Below the pieces are notes generated by a model that saw only the letters and a program-made list of their open reading frames with translations, was not told the origin of the DNA and searched no databases. Shown here in pieces: positions 1 to 7,616 of a stretch of 64,000 nucleotides of DNA (positions within the stretch are counted from its first letter, which is position 1; every line of letters starts with the position of its first letter). The position numbers were made by a program, and so were the translations under genes. Source of the stretch: Pseudomonas haemolytica (GTDB lineage: Bacteria > Pseudomonadota > Gammaproteobacteria > Pseudomonadales > Pseudomonadaceae); contig NZ_VOIW01000002.1 of assembly GCF_009659625.1 (NCBI RefSeq), positions 62,001 through 126,000 of the forward strand, written 5' to 3'.

Positions 1-964
1 TACCGGTCACTGTGCCGCCGTGGGCTGCGATCAACTCACGCACGACCGTCAGACCAATGCCCAGGCCTGCCCCATTGAAACCAACCGCGTGCACATCCTG
101 CACGAAGGGGTCAAAGATGAACGGTAGCGCGTCGGCCGTTATACCGATACCGGTATCGCAGATTCGAATGTGAAGTTGATCGGCGTCGGCGGTGACCGTA
201 AACATGACTGCGCCATCCACCGGCGTGTACTTGGCTGCGTTGCCTAGAAGATTGCCGAGAATTTGAGTGAGGCGTGCCGAATCGCCATAGACCATCAACG
301 CACGCTCTGGCAATTGCGCGCTGAAATGCAAGTGGTGAGCGACCATCACCGGGGTGCAGGTTTCTATTGCCTCAAGGATGATCTGAGCCAGATCGACACG
401 CTGGCAATCAAGGTGAAACTTACCCGTGCTGGCGCGGGCAATGTCGAGCAAGTCTTCAACCAACCGCGACATCTGCTTCACCTGCCCCTCTATCAGCATC
501 TGCATGCGCGGCAACTCTTCGCTCGGCACTCGTACCAACCGGCCAGCAATCAGACTAATGGGTGTAAGAGGATTTCGCAGTTCGTGGGCCACCAGGTTGA
601 GGAAGTTGCGTTGCTGCTTCAGCGCATCTTGCGCCGCGACCTGCAGGTCTTGTGCGCTAAGCGCAGCTATGACCAATTGCTCGTTGGCCTCGCGCATCTC
701 AAGGTACATTTGCTGCTCGGCCTGAGCGATTTTCGGATTTTCAGCCTCCGACTGCGCCGAAAGAATGGCGAGCACCAACTGCTGGTTGGCTTCAATCAGT
801 TGCTCGACCTGCAAATTATCGAGGAGTTGGCTATGGGCTTGGTTAAGCTCCTTGTGCACCGATGCGAGCACCGCCCGCGCCGCGACCGTTTTCTGGCCGA
901 GAAGGAACAGCTCGCGTGCTGCGGTGGCTATCGCTTGCTTATTCTTGCCGTCAGCCTCACTCAT
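1..964 (-). CDS. soluble sensor histidine kinase, C-terminus beyond window edge
   Basis: This gene reads leftwards off the window, so only about 320 N-terminal residues are visible. It has no membrane segment or signal peptide, so it should be cytoplasmic. Residues 50-110 carry two similar helical repeats around 'EANQQLVLAILSAQ' and 'EANEQLVIAALSAQ', a probable coiled-coil signalling linker. The H-box 'LVAHELRNPL' (His127), the N-box 'NLLGNAAKYTP', the G1 box 'DTGIGI' and a G2 box 'GLGIGLTVV' are all present. The ATG lies 10 bp after the stop of the KaiC-like gene, so the two are probably cotranscribed. Its partner may be that KaiC protein and the response regulator at 4524. A receiver domain beyond the edge is possible. 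Confidence 0.9.
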   Translation of the reverse strand, partial: MSEADGKNKQAIATAARELFLLGQKTVAARAVLASVHKELNQAHSQLLDNLQVEQLIEANQQLVLAILSAQSEAENPKIAQAEQQMYLEMREANEQLVIAALSAQDLQVAAQDALKQQRNFLNLVAHELRNPLTPISLIAGRLVRVPSEELPRMQMLIEGQVKQMSRLVEDLLDIARASTGKFHLDCQRVDLAQIILEAIETCTPVMVAHHLHFSAQLPERALMVYGDSARLTQILGNLLGNAAKYTPVDGAVMFTVTADADQLHIRICDTGIGITADALPFIFDPFVQDVHAVGFNGAGLGIGLTVVRELIAAHGGTVTG

Positions 965-974
965 GATATTTCGC

Positions 975-2435
975 TCATCCCTGGAATGTGACCGTACGCT
1001 GTTGGGTAGGTCTTCCCCCTAGCAACCCCTCTTTATCCGGCAACCTCTCTCCGATCTGCACGCCGTCATCGTCGATGCGGTACAGCCGCAGTTCGTCGGA
1101 GTGAGCGCTAGCCCGCACCTTGACCACCGCCATGATCCGCAGCAAACGGCTCTCCACTTCAATATAGCGCTGGACGATAATTGCGTCGGTGAGAAATGCC
1201 GTACCGTAAGGACTGAAGCGCAGATCGGTGTAGCGGTCCTCCAGCTCGGACGTCATCAACACGCTAACCCCTGCGTTGGTGAGGGCGGTAACCATGCGCG
1301 ACAACGACTCACGAAAGTCTTCGCGGAAGGTCGGGGCGAGCGCCAGTTCGAAGCCTGACAGCGAATCGATCACCACGCGGGTGGCGTTCAGCCGGGTGAT
1401 CTCGCTCAACAGCAACTGGACGATTTCATCGATGGACAAGTCCGGCGCACGGCTATCGACCAAACCGACCTTACCGCCCTGAATCAAACCCGCGAGGATG
1501 GCGTTCTGAGAGCGATTGGGGCGCTGTTCAAATACCGCTATCACCCCGGTTTCGCCATTGCGAGCGCCCTCGGCGAGGAACGTCGCAGCGAGAATGCTTT
1601 TGCCCGAACCCGATGGGCCGGCCACCAGTAGGGAGTAGCCACGGGGCAAGCCGCCGCCGAGCATCTCGTCGAGTTGTGGCACACCCATTTTCAGGCGCTG
1701 CATCGCAGACCTAGGGGGTGGTTCAACCGGATTGAGTGGCGCCGGCGCAAACACCCGGATACCCGAGGTGGCGATGCGAAAGGTATGCAGCCCCGGCAGC
1801 GTCGGCTGGCCGCGCATCTTCATGATTTCCATCTTGCGCACCATGGAGTTGCGCTGAACGCTCTGGCGCAGCCAGATCAGGCCATCGGCCACAGTGAAAA
1901 TCGGATTGGTGTCGGTTTCGCTGAAGTATTCGCCAATCAGGAAGGTGGTTGCCTGCCAAGTGGTCATCAACATGCCCAACTGCTGAACGAACTGCGGCAA
2001 GTTATTGTTGGGGTTGTCCTGTGTCTGGCTCGCCAGCACCACTGAACGGAACGAGTCGACAAACACCAGCGCCGGAGAGTGGGCCTCAACCTCAGCAACG
2101 ATACGGCGTAACACCTCATCCAAATCCCCAGCCAGGGTGTCTGTGGCCAAGTTGATGTAGCGGATCGACTGATTGATGGCTTCACTGTCAAAAAAGTCGA
2201 ATTGCTGTTGGTAGCGCAGCATTTTCAACGGCGGCTCGCCGAGCACGGTGAAAAACAGTGCCGGGCGCTCGGGTGTCGCCAAGGCAAACATCATTTGATG
2301 CGCCAGGGTGGTTTTGCCACAGCCCGGCGGGCCGGCGATCAGGTTGAACGAAAACTCCGGCAATCCCCCGCCCAGCACCTCGTCCAGCCCTGGAACTCCG
2401 GTGGCCAGGCGATTGATAGTCACTTTGGTGTTCAT
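975..2435 (-). CDS. KaiC-like double RecA-fold ATPase, copy 1
   Basis: This 486-residue protein has two tandem KaiC/RecA domains. The Walker A motifs are 'GPPGCGKT' (35-42) and 'GPSGSGKS' (273-280), and the Walker B-like strands are 'LVFVDS' and 'RVVIDS'. The start is set by ATGA overlap with the upstream 144-residue gene, although an in-frame ATG lies further upstream. Against cyanobacterial KaiC, the Ser431/Thr432 phosphorylation pair aligns by eye with Ala413/Phe414, so classical autophosphorylation is unlikely. The paired catalytic glutamates are only partly kept ('LGEPP' and 'FEQRP'). Since kaiA and kaiB are absent here, a signalling or stress role with the adjacent kinase is more likely than a clock. 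Family assignment is firm; function is inference. Confidence 0.9.
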   Translation of the reverse strand: MNTKVTINRLATGVPGLDEVLGGGLPEFSFNLIAGPPGCGKTTLAHQMMFALATPERPALFFTVLGEPPLKMLRYQQQFDFFDSEAINQSIRYINLATDTLAGDLDEVLRRIVAEVEAHSPALVFVDSFRSVVLASQTQDNPNNNLPQFVQQLGMLMTTWQATTFLIGEYFSETDTNPIFTVADGLIWLRQSVQRNSMVRKMEIMKMRGQPTLPGLHTFRIATSGIRVFAPAPLNPVEPPPRSAMQRLKMGVPQLDEMLGGGLPRGYSLLVAGPSGSGKSILAATFLAEGARNGETGVIAVFEQRPNRSQNAILAGLIQGGKVGLVDSRAPDLSIDEIVQLLLSEITRLNATRVVIDSLSGFELALAPTFREDFRESLSRMVTALTNAGVSVLMTSELEDRYTDLRFSPYGTAFLTDAIIVQRYIEVESRLLRIMAVVKVRASAHSDELRLYRIDDDGVQIGERLPDKEGLLGGRPTQQRTVTFQG

Positions 2436-2866
2436 GGCGAATTTTCCTGCGCAGATGTGTCGCTCAAAGAAGGTGTCCACACGTCGCGAAGTAAGCGTGC
2501 GGTGAGCGAGGGCCCGATCAGCGTAGTGAGTAACTCGTAAAAGGTGGTCAGCATCACTTCACCAAACAACAAGGCGTCTGCTTCGCTTTCTGTAACAAGT
2601 ACAGAATCAAGCGCTTTCAGATCCAGCGAGGCTTGCACGCGATCAGACAGGTGGGCCACGCGCGGGTGCCGGGAAGCGCACAGATGAAGGCTGCGTCGAT
2701 AAAGCGCGGCTACCCCTTGCTGACCAATGATGGGGGTAAGGGCTGCATCAATAGCCTGCAAGGTCGAGACAATTGCTTGCGCGATCCTTGCAGTATCAGC
2801 ATCAGGGCCAACCCGTTGCGCCAGAGACGCTACGATCTGGCGGCTCTCTTCGTTTAGCGCGGACAT
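2432..2866 (-). CDS. hypothetical helical protein translationally coupled to KaiC copy 1
   Basis: This 144-residue protein matches no family I recognise. Its composition suggests an all-helical cytosolic fold: an N-terminal helix around 'RQIVASLAQRVGP', a middle segment 'IIGQQGVAALYRRSL' and a hydrophobic C-terminal half around 'LLTTLIGPSLTARLLRDVW'. There is no signal peptide, membrane span or cysteine cluster. Its TGA overlaps the ATG of the KaiC-like gene (ATGA), which implies translational coupling and roughly matched output, so a KaiC partner or adaptor is plausible. It is first in the leftward transcript, facing the second KaiC gene across a divergent promoter region. Confidence 0.75.
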   Translation of the reverse strand: MSALNEESRQIVASLAQRVGPDADTARIAQAIVSTLQAIDAALTPIIGQQGVAALYRRSLHLCASRHPRVAHLSDRVQASLDLKALDSVLVTESEADALLFGEVMLTTFYELLTTLIGPSLTARLLRDVWTPSLSDTSAQENSP

Positions 2867-3056
2867 GGCTAACTAATTTCTGATGGGCAGAATTTGATAG
2901 TACACCCTATGGCGAGTCGTAGAGACTCAATCGTTAGAGCGCGGCGGTAATTTGATTTTATCCGTTGCAGAAGTGTCGATAGCTCCAACACAGAAATGGC
3001 GTTAGCATCCTACACATTCGGTTTAACCGCGTGTTTTTTCAGATCAGGGTCGCATT
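2867..3056. promoter_or_regulatory. divergent intergenic region between the two KaiC modules
   Basis: This 190-bp gene-free stretch separates the two divergent KaiC transcripts and must hold promoters for both. It is clearly AT-richer than the flanking genes. A small perfect inverted repeat, GAGTC-5-GACTC, lies at 2914-2928. I could not identify convincing -35/-10 pairs. Confidence 0.5.
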
Positions 3057-4499
3057 GTGGAAAAGTTAAATCGCCTTCAAAGTGGAATAGAAGGCCTGGA
3101 TGCTCTGCTTAAAGGAGGACTTGTCTCAGGTGCTTCCTACATTGTTCAGGGCCGTCCGGGATCTGGCAAAACGATTCTCGCCAACCAACTTGGCTTCCAT
3201 CATGCGCGCAATGGAGGCCGGGTCCTGGTTGCCACACTGCTTGCCGAATCCCACGACCGTCTTTTTCAATTCCTGTCGACCTTGAGCTTTTTCGACTCAG
3301 CCCTGGTAGGAGCCGAAATCCAGTTCGTCAGCGCATTTGACACCCTGGAAAATGAAGGCCTGGATGAAGTCGTCAAACTACTAAGGCGCGAGATCAGCCG
3401 TCAGAAGGCCACGGTCATGGTGGTAGACGGCTTGCTCAACGCGCGCTCTAAAGCCGACTCGCCTATCGACACGAAGAAGTTCATCTCGGAATTGCAAGGG
3501 CACGCCGCATTTGCTGGATGCACCGTATTGTTTCTCACCAGTTCACGGCTGGATGACGGCAGCCCCGAGCACACCATGGTTGACGGCGTCATTGAGTTGG
3601 GCGAAGAGCTGTATGGCACTCGCTCGGCGCGTCGTATTCAACTGCGTAAAACCCGTGGCAGCGCGGCGCTGACTGGGCTTCACGAGTGTGAAATCACTGA
3701 AAAGGGCTTGGTGGTTTATCCGCGCCTGGAAAGCCTTTACAGCCACCCGTCCGCACCCGACAGCGCGGATATGACGCGCATCGCCAGTGGCATAGGTGCA
3801 TTGGACACCATATTGGGCGGGGGCCTTTACAGTTCCAGCGTGACGTTGGTCATGGGCCCCTCTGGAATAGGTAAGACCACGCTGGGGCTCAAATTCCTGA
3901 GCGAATCGACGGTGCAAGCACCGGGGCTGCATTTTGGCTTCTATGAAAGCCCGGAGCGGTTACGCCTGAAAGGCCAATCTCTGGGTATCGATATCAAGGG
4001 CATGGAAGAAAGTGGTGCGTTGAGCATCACCTGGCAACCTACCACCGAAGGTCTTCTAGATGGGCTGGGCGCACGACTGCTGAGCATCGTCGAAGAAAAA
4101 GGGATCAAGCGTTTGTTCATCGATAGCCTCAGCGGCATGACGCGGGTTTCCACGAGCCCTGCCCGGATCACTGACTTTTACAGTGCGCTGATGAACGAAC
4201 TGCGCTCCAGGGGCGTGACCGTGTTTGCGTCCTGGGAGATGCGTGATCTTTTCGGCTCCGAGGTCAGCTCACCGAACTCTGATCTCTCCAGCATCGTCGA
4301 CAACCTGATGCTTATGCGCTTCTTCGAGAATCACTCTGAACTAAGCCGGACTATTTCCATTCTTAAAGTAAGAGATAGCTCTTATGACCCTTCGCGATTT
4401 GAAGTGGTCATCCGTGACCAAGACGTTGATCTGAAAAAGGCTTCAAGCAATGAACCGCCAGTTCCCATTCCTACAGCGCTGCACGGTTCATCTTCCTAA
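3057..4499 (+). CDS. KaiC-like double RecA-fold ATPase, copy 2
   Basis: This 480-residue tandem KaiC-domain ATPase is only distantly similar to copy 1. The Walker A motifs are 'GRPGSGKT' (32-39) and 'GPSGIGKT' (267-274), with Walker B strands 'VMVVDG' and 'LFIDS'. By eye, Ser411-Ser412 in 'SDLSSIVD' align with the Ser431/Thr432 phosphosites of cyanobacterial KaiC, so this copy keeps two hydroxyl residues there. The start is GTG with an AGGG ribosome-binding site 11 bp upstream. It is followed after 24 bp by a CheY-like response regulator, so the pair probably forms one transcript. It could signal through phosphorylation or through nucleotide-dependent binding; neither can be decided from sequence. 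Confidence 0.9.
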   Translation: MEKLNRLQSGIEGLDALLKGGLVSGASYIVQGRPGSGKTILANQLGFHHARNGGRVLVATLLAESHDRLFQFLSTLSFFDSALVGAEIQFVSAFDTLENEGLDEVVKLLRREISRQKATVMVVDGLLNARSKADSPIDTKKFISELQGHAAFAGCTVLFLTSSRLDDGSPEHTMVDGVIELGEELYGTRSARRIQLRKTRGSAALTGLHECEITEKGLVVYPRLESLYSHPSAPDSADMTRIASGIGALDTILGGGLYSSSVTLVMGPSGIGKTTLGLKFLSESTVQAPGLHFGFYESPERLRLKGQSLGIDIKGMEESGALSITWQPTTEGLLDGLGARLLSIVEEKGIKRLFIDSLSGMTRVSTSPARITDFYSALMNELRSRGVTVFASWEMRDLFGSEVSSPNSDLSSIVDNLMLMRFFENHSELSRTISILKVRDSSYDPSRFEVVIRDQDVDLKKASSNEPPVPIPTALHGSSS

Positions 4500-4523
4500 G
4501 TCATTGATTCAGGTTGAATTCAC

Positions 4524-4886
4524 ATGACCACTATCCTGGTCGTCGACGACGAATACTTGATCGCTGATATTCTCGGCTATGCGCTGGAGGATGAAGGCTA
4601 CATGGTGGTGAAGGCCAGCAATGGCCAAAAAGGACTCGAGGTGCTTGAGCGAGAAAGGCCAGCCCTGATCATCACCGACTTCATGATGCCTGTCATGGAC
4701 GGCCTCGAATTCGCCAAGGCCGTGCGCGCCTTGCCTGCCGTTAGTCACTTGCCGATCATCTTGATCAGCGGAGCGCAAGCGCACCTGGGTATGGAAAGAT
4801 CGGATTTGTTTGATGCGGTTTTGGTAAAGCCATTCAACATTGAACGGATCCTTGCAACTGTTAGAGACCTTCTCGTTGCGAATTGA
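4524..4886 (+). CDS. single-domain response regulator (CheY-like)
   Basis: This 120-residue receiver domain has no output domain. The acidic pocket is Asp8-Asp9, the phospho-acceptor is Asp52 ('IITDFMMP'), the switch Ser82 lies in 'LISGA' and the conserved lysine is Lys102 ('VKPF'). It lies 24 bp downstream of the second KaiC-like gene. The likely phosphodonor is the soluble histidine kinase at the left edge, since both border the KaiC genes. With no DNA-binding or enzymatic domain, it should act by protein-protein contact or as a phosphate sink. Confidence 0.93.
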   Translation: MTTILVVDDEYLIADILGYALEDEGYMVVKASNGQKGLEVLERERPALIITDFMMPVMDGLEFAKAVRALPAVSHLPIILISGAQAHLGMERSDLFDAVLVKPFNIERILATVRDLLVAN

Positions 4887-4904
4887 CGCAAAGGAAAATG
4901 CGTG

Positions 4905-5468
4905 ATGAACAAGTACCTCCTGTGTTCTCTATTGGCACTAGCCGCGGGGTGCAGTACGGAGCCCTATCTGCACCCGGAATCGTCGGCTGGCCAGAACGCC
5001 CTACTTTCACGAACTTGTCCGGGTGCACACGCTGCAATGAGTTTTACGCCACTGTCCGAGGAGCTTAACTGGGTTCACGTGCTGGTGTATGTGGCCCCGC
5101 CGGGTACACCGAGTTGGCCAGGTAATGTGAAGACATCCGACACGGAACTTCGCCTGTTCGGCCGTCTGTATAAACCGCATCCGGGCAACGCCGCCACGTC
5201 GCTCTGGGTGAGTGCGGCCTCGCCTGAGGTGACCGTGAAACTGGCTTCAGGTCAAACTTATCAAGTTAGTATTGCGCAGTTAAAAACTGGGTTCGACCCC
5301 AAGAAAATATCCACGCCCTACAGTAAGGGCACGCCCTTGGGTAACGGCGAAATGGACGACTTCACGCTGACTTTTCCGGATATCTTCGTCAACGGTGAAA
5401 AAATCCCCATGGCGCCTATTCACTTCAAAAAGCGCGAAGAGCGTTATGCGCCGGTGTTCAACTGCTGA
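4905..5468 (+). CDS. hypothetical lipoprotein
   Basis: This 187-residue protein has a short lipoprotein signal, with the lipobox 'LAAGC' and acylated Cys16. The ATG at 4905 is preferred over the GTG one codon earlier because AAGGA lies about 9 bp upstream. The mature part is beta-rich with 'WVHVLVYVAPPGTPSW' and 'LASGQTYQVSIAQLK', and the protein ends in a cysteine. I recognise no domain. It follows the response regulator by 18 bp and may be read from the same transcript, but nothing else links it to the KaiC module. Confidence 0.75.
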   Translation: MNKYLLCSLLALAAGCSTEPYLHPESSAGQNALLSRTCPGAHAAMSFTPLSEELNWVHVLVYVAPPGTPSWPGNVKTSDTELRLFGRLYKPHPGNAATSLWVSAASPEVTVKLASGQTYQVSIAQLKTGFDPKKISTPYSKGTPLGNGEMDDFTLTFPDIFVNGEKIPMAPIHFKKREERYAPVFNC

Positions 5469-5526
5469 ATCCAGTCGGTCGACGCTATTGAAACCGACGA
5501 CTTTATAGCTTTTCAGGAGATATCAA

Positions 5527-5649
5527 ATGAACGGACGCACCTTTATATTCGTTATGTTGCTTGCCTTCCCCACGCTATCGGTTGCAGCCGCCATCCCAAG
5601 AGACGAATGCGGCCGCGAGCGCCCGCCGCAAACACTCCGTAGCCTGTGA
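5527..5649 (+). pseudogene. orphan signal-peptide ORF (probable gene stump)
   Basis: This 40-codon reading frame has a good ribosome-binding site (AGGAGA, 7 bp upstream). It begins with a clean Sec signal peptide, 'MNGRTFIFVMLLAFPTLSVA', then stops after about 20 more residues. Those residues are antisense to the LysE-type remnant on the other strand and look like chance translation. The simplest reading is the 5' end of a secreted-protein gene cut off by a junction near 5590. A genuine tiny secreted peptide is less likely. Confidence 0.4.
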
Positions 5650-5799
5650 ACACCACGAACGTCATTGCCATGAAAATGATTGAGAGTTGCAGCATGAGCA
5701 GTGTGGATGCTCCACGTTGTGACCGATGAATTGTTGCAGGAAAGCGAAGATCGACAGCTTGGGGTCAAGCAGATTCACCAGGATGGCTTGCCGGATCAC
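5552..5799 (-). pseudogene. LysE/RhtB-type exporter remnant (C-terminal half, frameshifted)
   Basis: Read on the minus strand, one frame gives 'IRQAILVNLLDPKLSIFAF' and 'LQQFIG'. After a frame change near 5695 another gives 'MLQLSIIFMAMTFVVF' and 'TGYGVFAA'. This is the order of the LysE/RhtB middle signature (normally like 'GxLVNLLNPKAxLFFLAFLPQF') and the following membrane helix. The frame is broken and the protein runs out near 5600, so it is not functional. A matching N-terminal LysE fragment lies at 10521-10670 in the same orientation. Confidence 0.6.
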
Positions 5800-5852
5800 C
5801 CCCCAATCGGATTGGACCCATTACGAAACACCCGCATGTCGCTACACGCTCA

Positions 5853-6269
5853 TCAATCTTCGGGATTGTTATCAGAAAACGACTTGTTCAGTAGCCCCTG
5901 GACCACACTGTCGGGATTACCGAGTAATTGCTTACTGAACGCCTCTCCATCCGCTGGACGAGTCGCGAGCAACCCCCAGGACTTCGTTCCATCTGCGTTA
6001 AAGACCACGATTAGCTGGTTATCTGCACAATCATGCGGCTTGCACATATGGCCTACCGTGAAACTCTTGCCCTCAGCCGAAACCTTCTCGACTGGCGAGG
6101 CTGTGCCCTGAGCTTTGCTGACCCAGGTTGGATGACTGAGCATCTCTGCGTAGGCTTTTTTGTAAGGCGCTTTGCTGGCAATCTCAGGCAGATACTGCTC
6201 AGCGCAAGCGCCTCCAACCACCAGCATCAGGGAGGCACCCGCAAGAGTTGAAAGGCTCACTATTTTCAT
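5853..6269 (-). CDS. ivy: Ivy-type inhibitor of vertebrate C-type lysozyme
   Basis: This 138-residue periplasmic protein has a signal peptide ('MKIVSLSTLAGASLMLVVGG' then 'ACA') and the Ivy hallmark loop 'CKPHDC', which in the family inserts into the lysozyme active site. The start at 6269 is chosen over an in-frame ATG 30 bp upstream because GGAG sits 8 bp before it and signal peptides begin this way. Ivy protects peptidoglycan from C-type lysozymes and can dampen the cell's own lytic transglycosylases. It stands alone on the minus strand among accessory genes and remnants. Confidence 0.88.
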   Translation of the reverse strand: MKIVSLSTLAGASLMLVVGGACAEQYLPEIASKAPYKKAYAEMLSHPTWVSKAQGTASPVEKVSAEGKSFTVGHMCKPHDCADNQLIVVFNADGTKSWGLLATRPADGEAFSKQLLGNPDSVVQGLLNKSFSDNNPED

Positions 6270-6519
6270 TCGAATTACTCCATCTTGGTGACTTCTCATC
6301 CGCTTCTTCGCAGGCTGAACTTAAAAGCAGGTATGAAAGCTCGGACAGGACACCACCTTGGAAGTTTCGATATTCACCTATCCAAGGAGTCTGAAACCAG
6401 GCGGTAGCCCTCCCGGGATTATGGCCGCAGATAAAGATAGTGGCGTTATGACGGCGGTCATACGCTTCGGGGCATTTCGACCCGCACTCAAATACGCACT
6501 TCACTTACGGATGAGTATC

Positions 6520-7296
6520 ATGAACGATGATTTGAAGCAGTCAGGCTCTACGACTACCTCACAGACCACCACTTCCCTAGAGCAGGTCAAAACCGGCAGG
6601 GTCTTGGACTTCACCTGGGCGCCAAACGCCAACACAACGACCACCACCGTCTCGGCAGACTTTGTCGACTACACGGTCGACACCTCCCAGGGTAGCCCTA
6701 CTGGAGAAAGCCACTCCATTGCACGGTTTACCTATGTCCAGGGCAAAGGCGGTGGTCAGATCAGTCAGCTGTTTCTCGAAGAAATGCGTGCAGGGGTACG
6801 TGCCAACACCCAGATCGGGCTGATGGTTGGACGCAAATGGGTTCTGGATCCCAACGGGGAAGTCTCCGGCAGCATCGGTACTTATGTGGTCGAGCAATTT
6901 GATGACATGCGCGCCAGTGTGAATTATGTCGGTTCCTTCGCCCGGGTCTTCGCTGACCCGAGGATGGTCAGCTACCACGCCGGTGGACACGTGCACCCCA
7001 ACGTCTCTATCACCGGCAGCAGACCACTGACCATGGCGGACTCTGGCAAGTCGATCCTGGTCATCAGCGATACAGACGTCACGCTCACAATTGGTGATGA
7101 CGTGACTGAAGGGTTCAAGGTGACTCTAATCCAGGCGGCCGCCGGCAAGATCAACATCGCCGTATCGAGCAGCCACATGATCTACAGCAACGCTGGTGGC
7201 CGCACGCGAACGCTTAACCCACTAGATGAGCTGGAAGTCAGCACCTTCCCATTCGGCCCAGTGTTCCTGGCTTTCCGGGTCAGACCCACTGCCTGA
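6520..7296 (+). CDS. hypothetical protein with phage-tail-fibre-like beta-rich C-terminus
   Basis: This protein of about 258 residues has no signal peptide and a Ser/Thr-rich N-terminus ('SGSTTTSQTTTSLEQ'). Residues 190-258 ('PLTMADSGKSILVI', 'GFKVTLIQAAAGKINIAV') resemble the repeated beta domain at the tips of phage and tailocin fibres. The middle is unrecognised. ATG 6511 is an alternative start three codons earlier; neither start has a strong ribosome-binding site. It ends right at a hairpin terminator that is part of the tRNA-Ser-linked repeat. Cargo from a lost prophage or a secreted adhesin is possible. Confidence 0.6.
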   Translation: MNDDLKQSGSTTTSQTTTSLEQVKTGRVLDFTWAPNANTTTTTVSADFVDYTVDTSQGSPTGESHSIARFTYVQGKGGGQISQLFLEEMRAGVRANTQIGLMVGRKWVLDPNGEVSGSIGTYVVEQFDDMRASVNYVGSFARVFADPRMVSYHAGGHVHPNVSITGSRPLTMADSGKSILVISDTDVTLTIGDDVTEGFKVTLIQAAAGKINIAVSSSHMIYSNAGGRTRTLNPLDELEVSTFPFGPVFLAFRVRPTA

Positions 7297-7354
7297 ATAG
7301 CCCGGCACAACCAAACCCCAGAAACGCAAGAGCCCCGCAATCGCGGGGCTTTTG
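7296..7354 (+). repeat. tRNA-Ser-linked repeat copy 1, with terminator hairpin
   Basis: This is about 59 bp, nearly identical to 8766-8824 and largely shared with 11293-11346. It holds the perfect hairpin AGCCCCGC-AATC-GCGGGGCT (7331-7350) followed by TTT, which works as a rho-independent terminator for the gene ending at 7296. Confidence 0.85.
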
Positions 7355-7616
7355 TACAATCGCTCGACAAGGCCATTTCGGCAAAGGAACTCAAGGCGGC
7401 GCTGGAGCGCTTGTAGTCCGTGAGTGCCGAGCCTTCTGGCACGCTCAATTACAGATCCGTGGACATACTGACGGACCAGCGCGACCACGTGTTCAGGGGA
7501 AATCAGCGATTGATCGGCGAACTACGGAAAATCACTGATACGAAGGTCTGAGCTATGTGATAGCCGTCCAATAGCAAAGATTTGGGTATACTCAATTTTT
7601 TTAGACGGCTGCATTC
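7355..7616. other. intergenic stretch, probably decayed coding sequence
   Basis: No convincing gene is present. Short open stretches read 'LDKAISAKELKAALERL' and, from a GTG at 7420, a 43-codon frame ending at 7551 with no ribosome-binding site. They look like ends of lost accessory genes. The last 60 bp are AT-rich and should hold the promoter of the acyltransferase; TATACT at 7587-7592 could be its -10. Confidence 0.35.
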
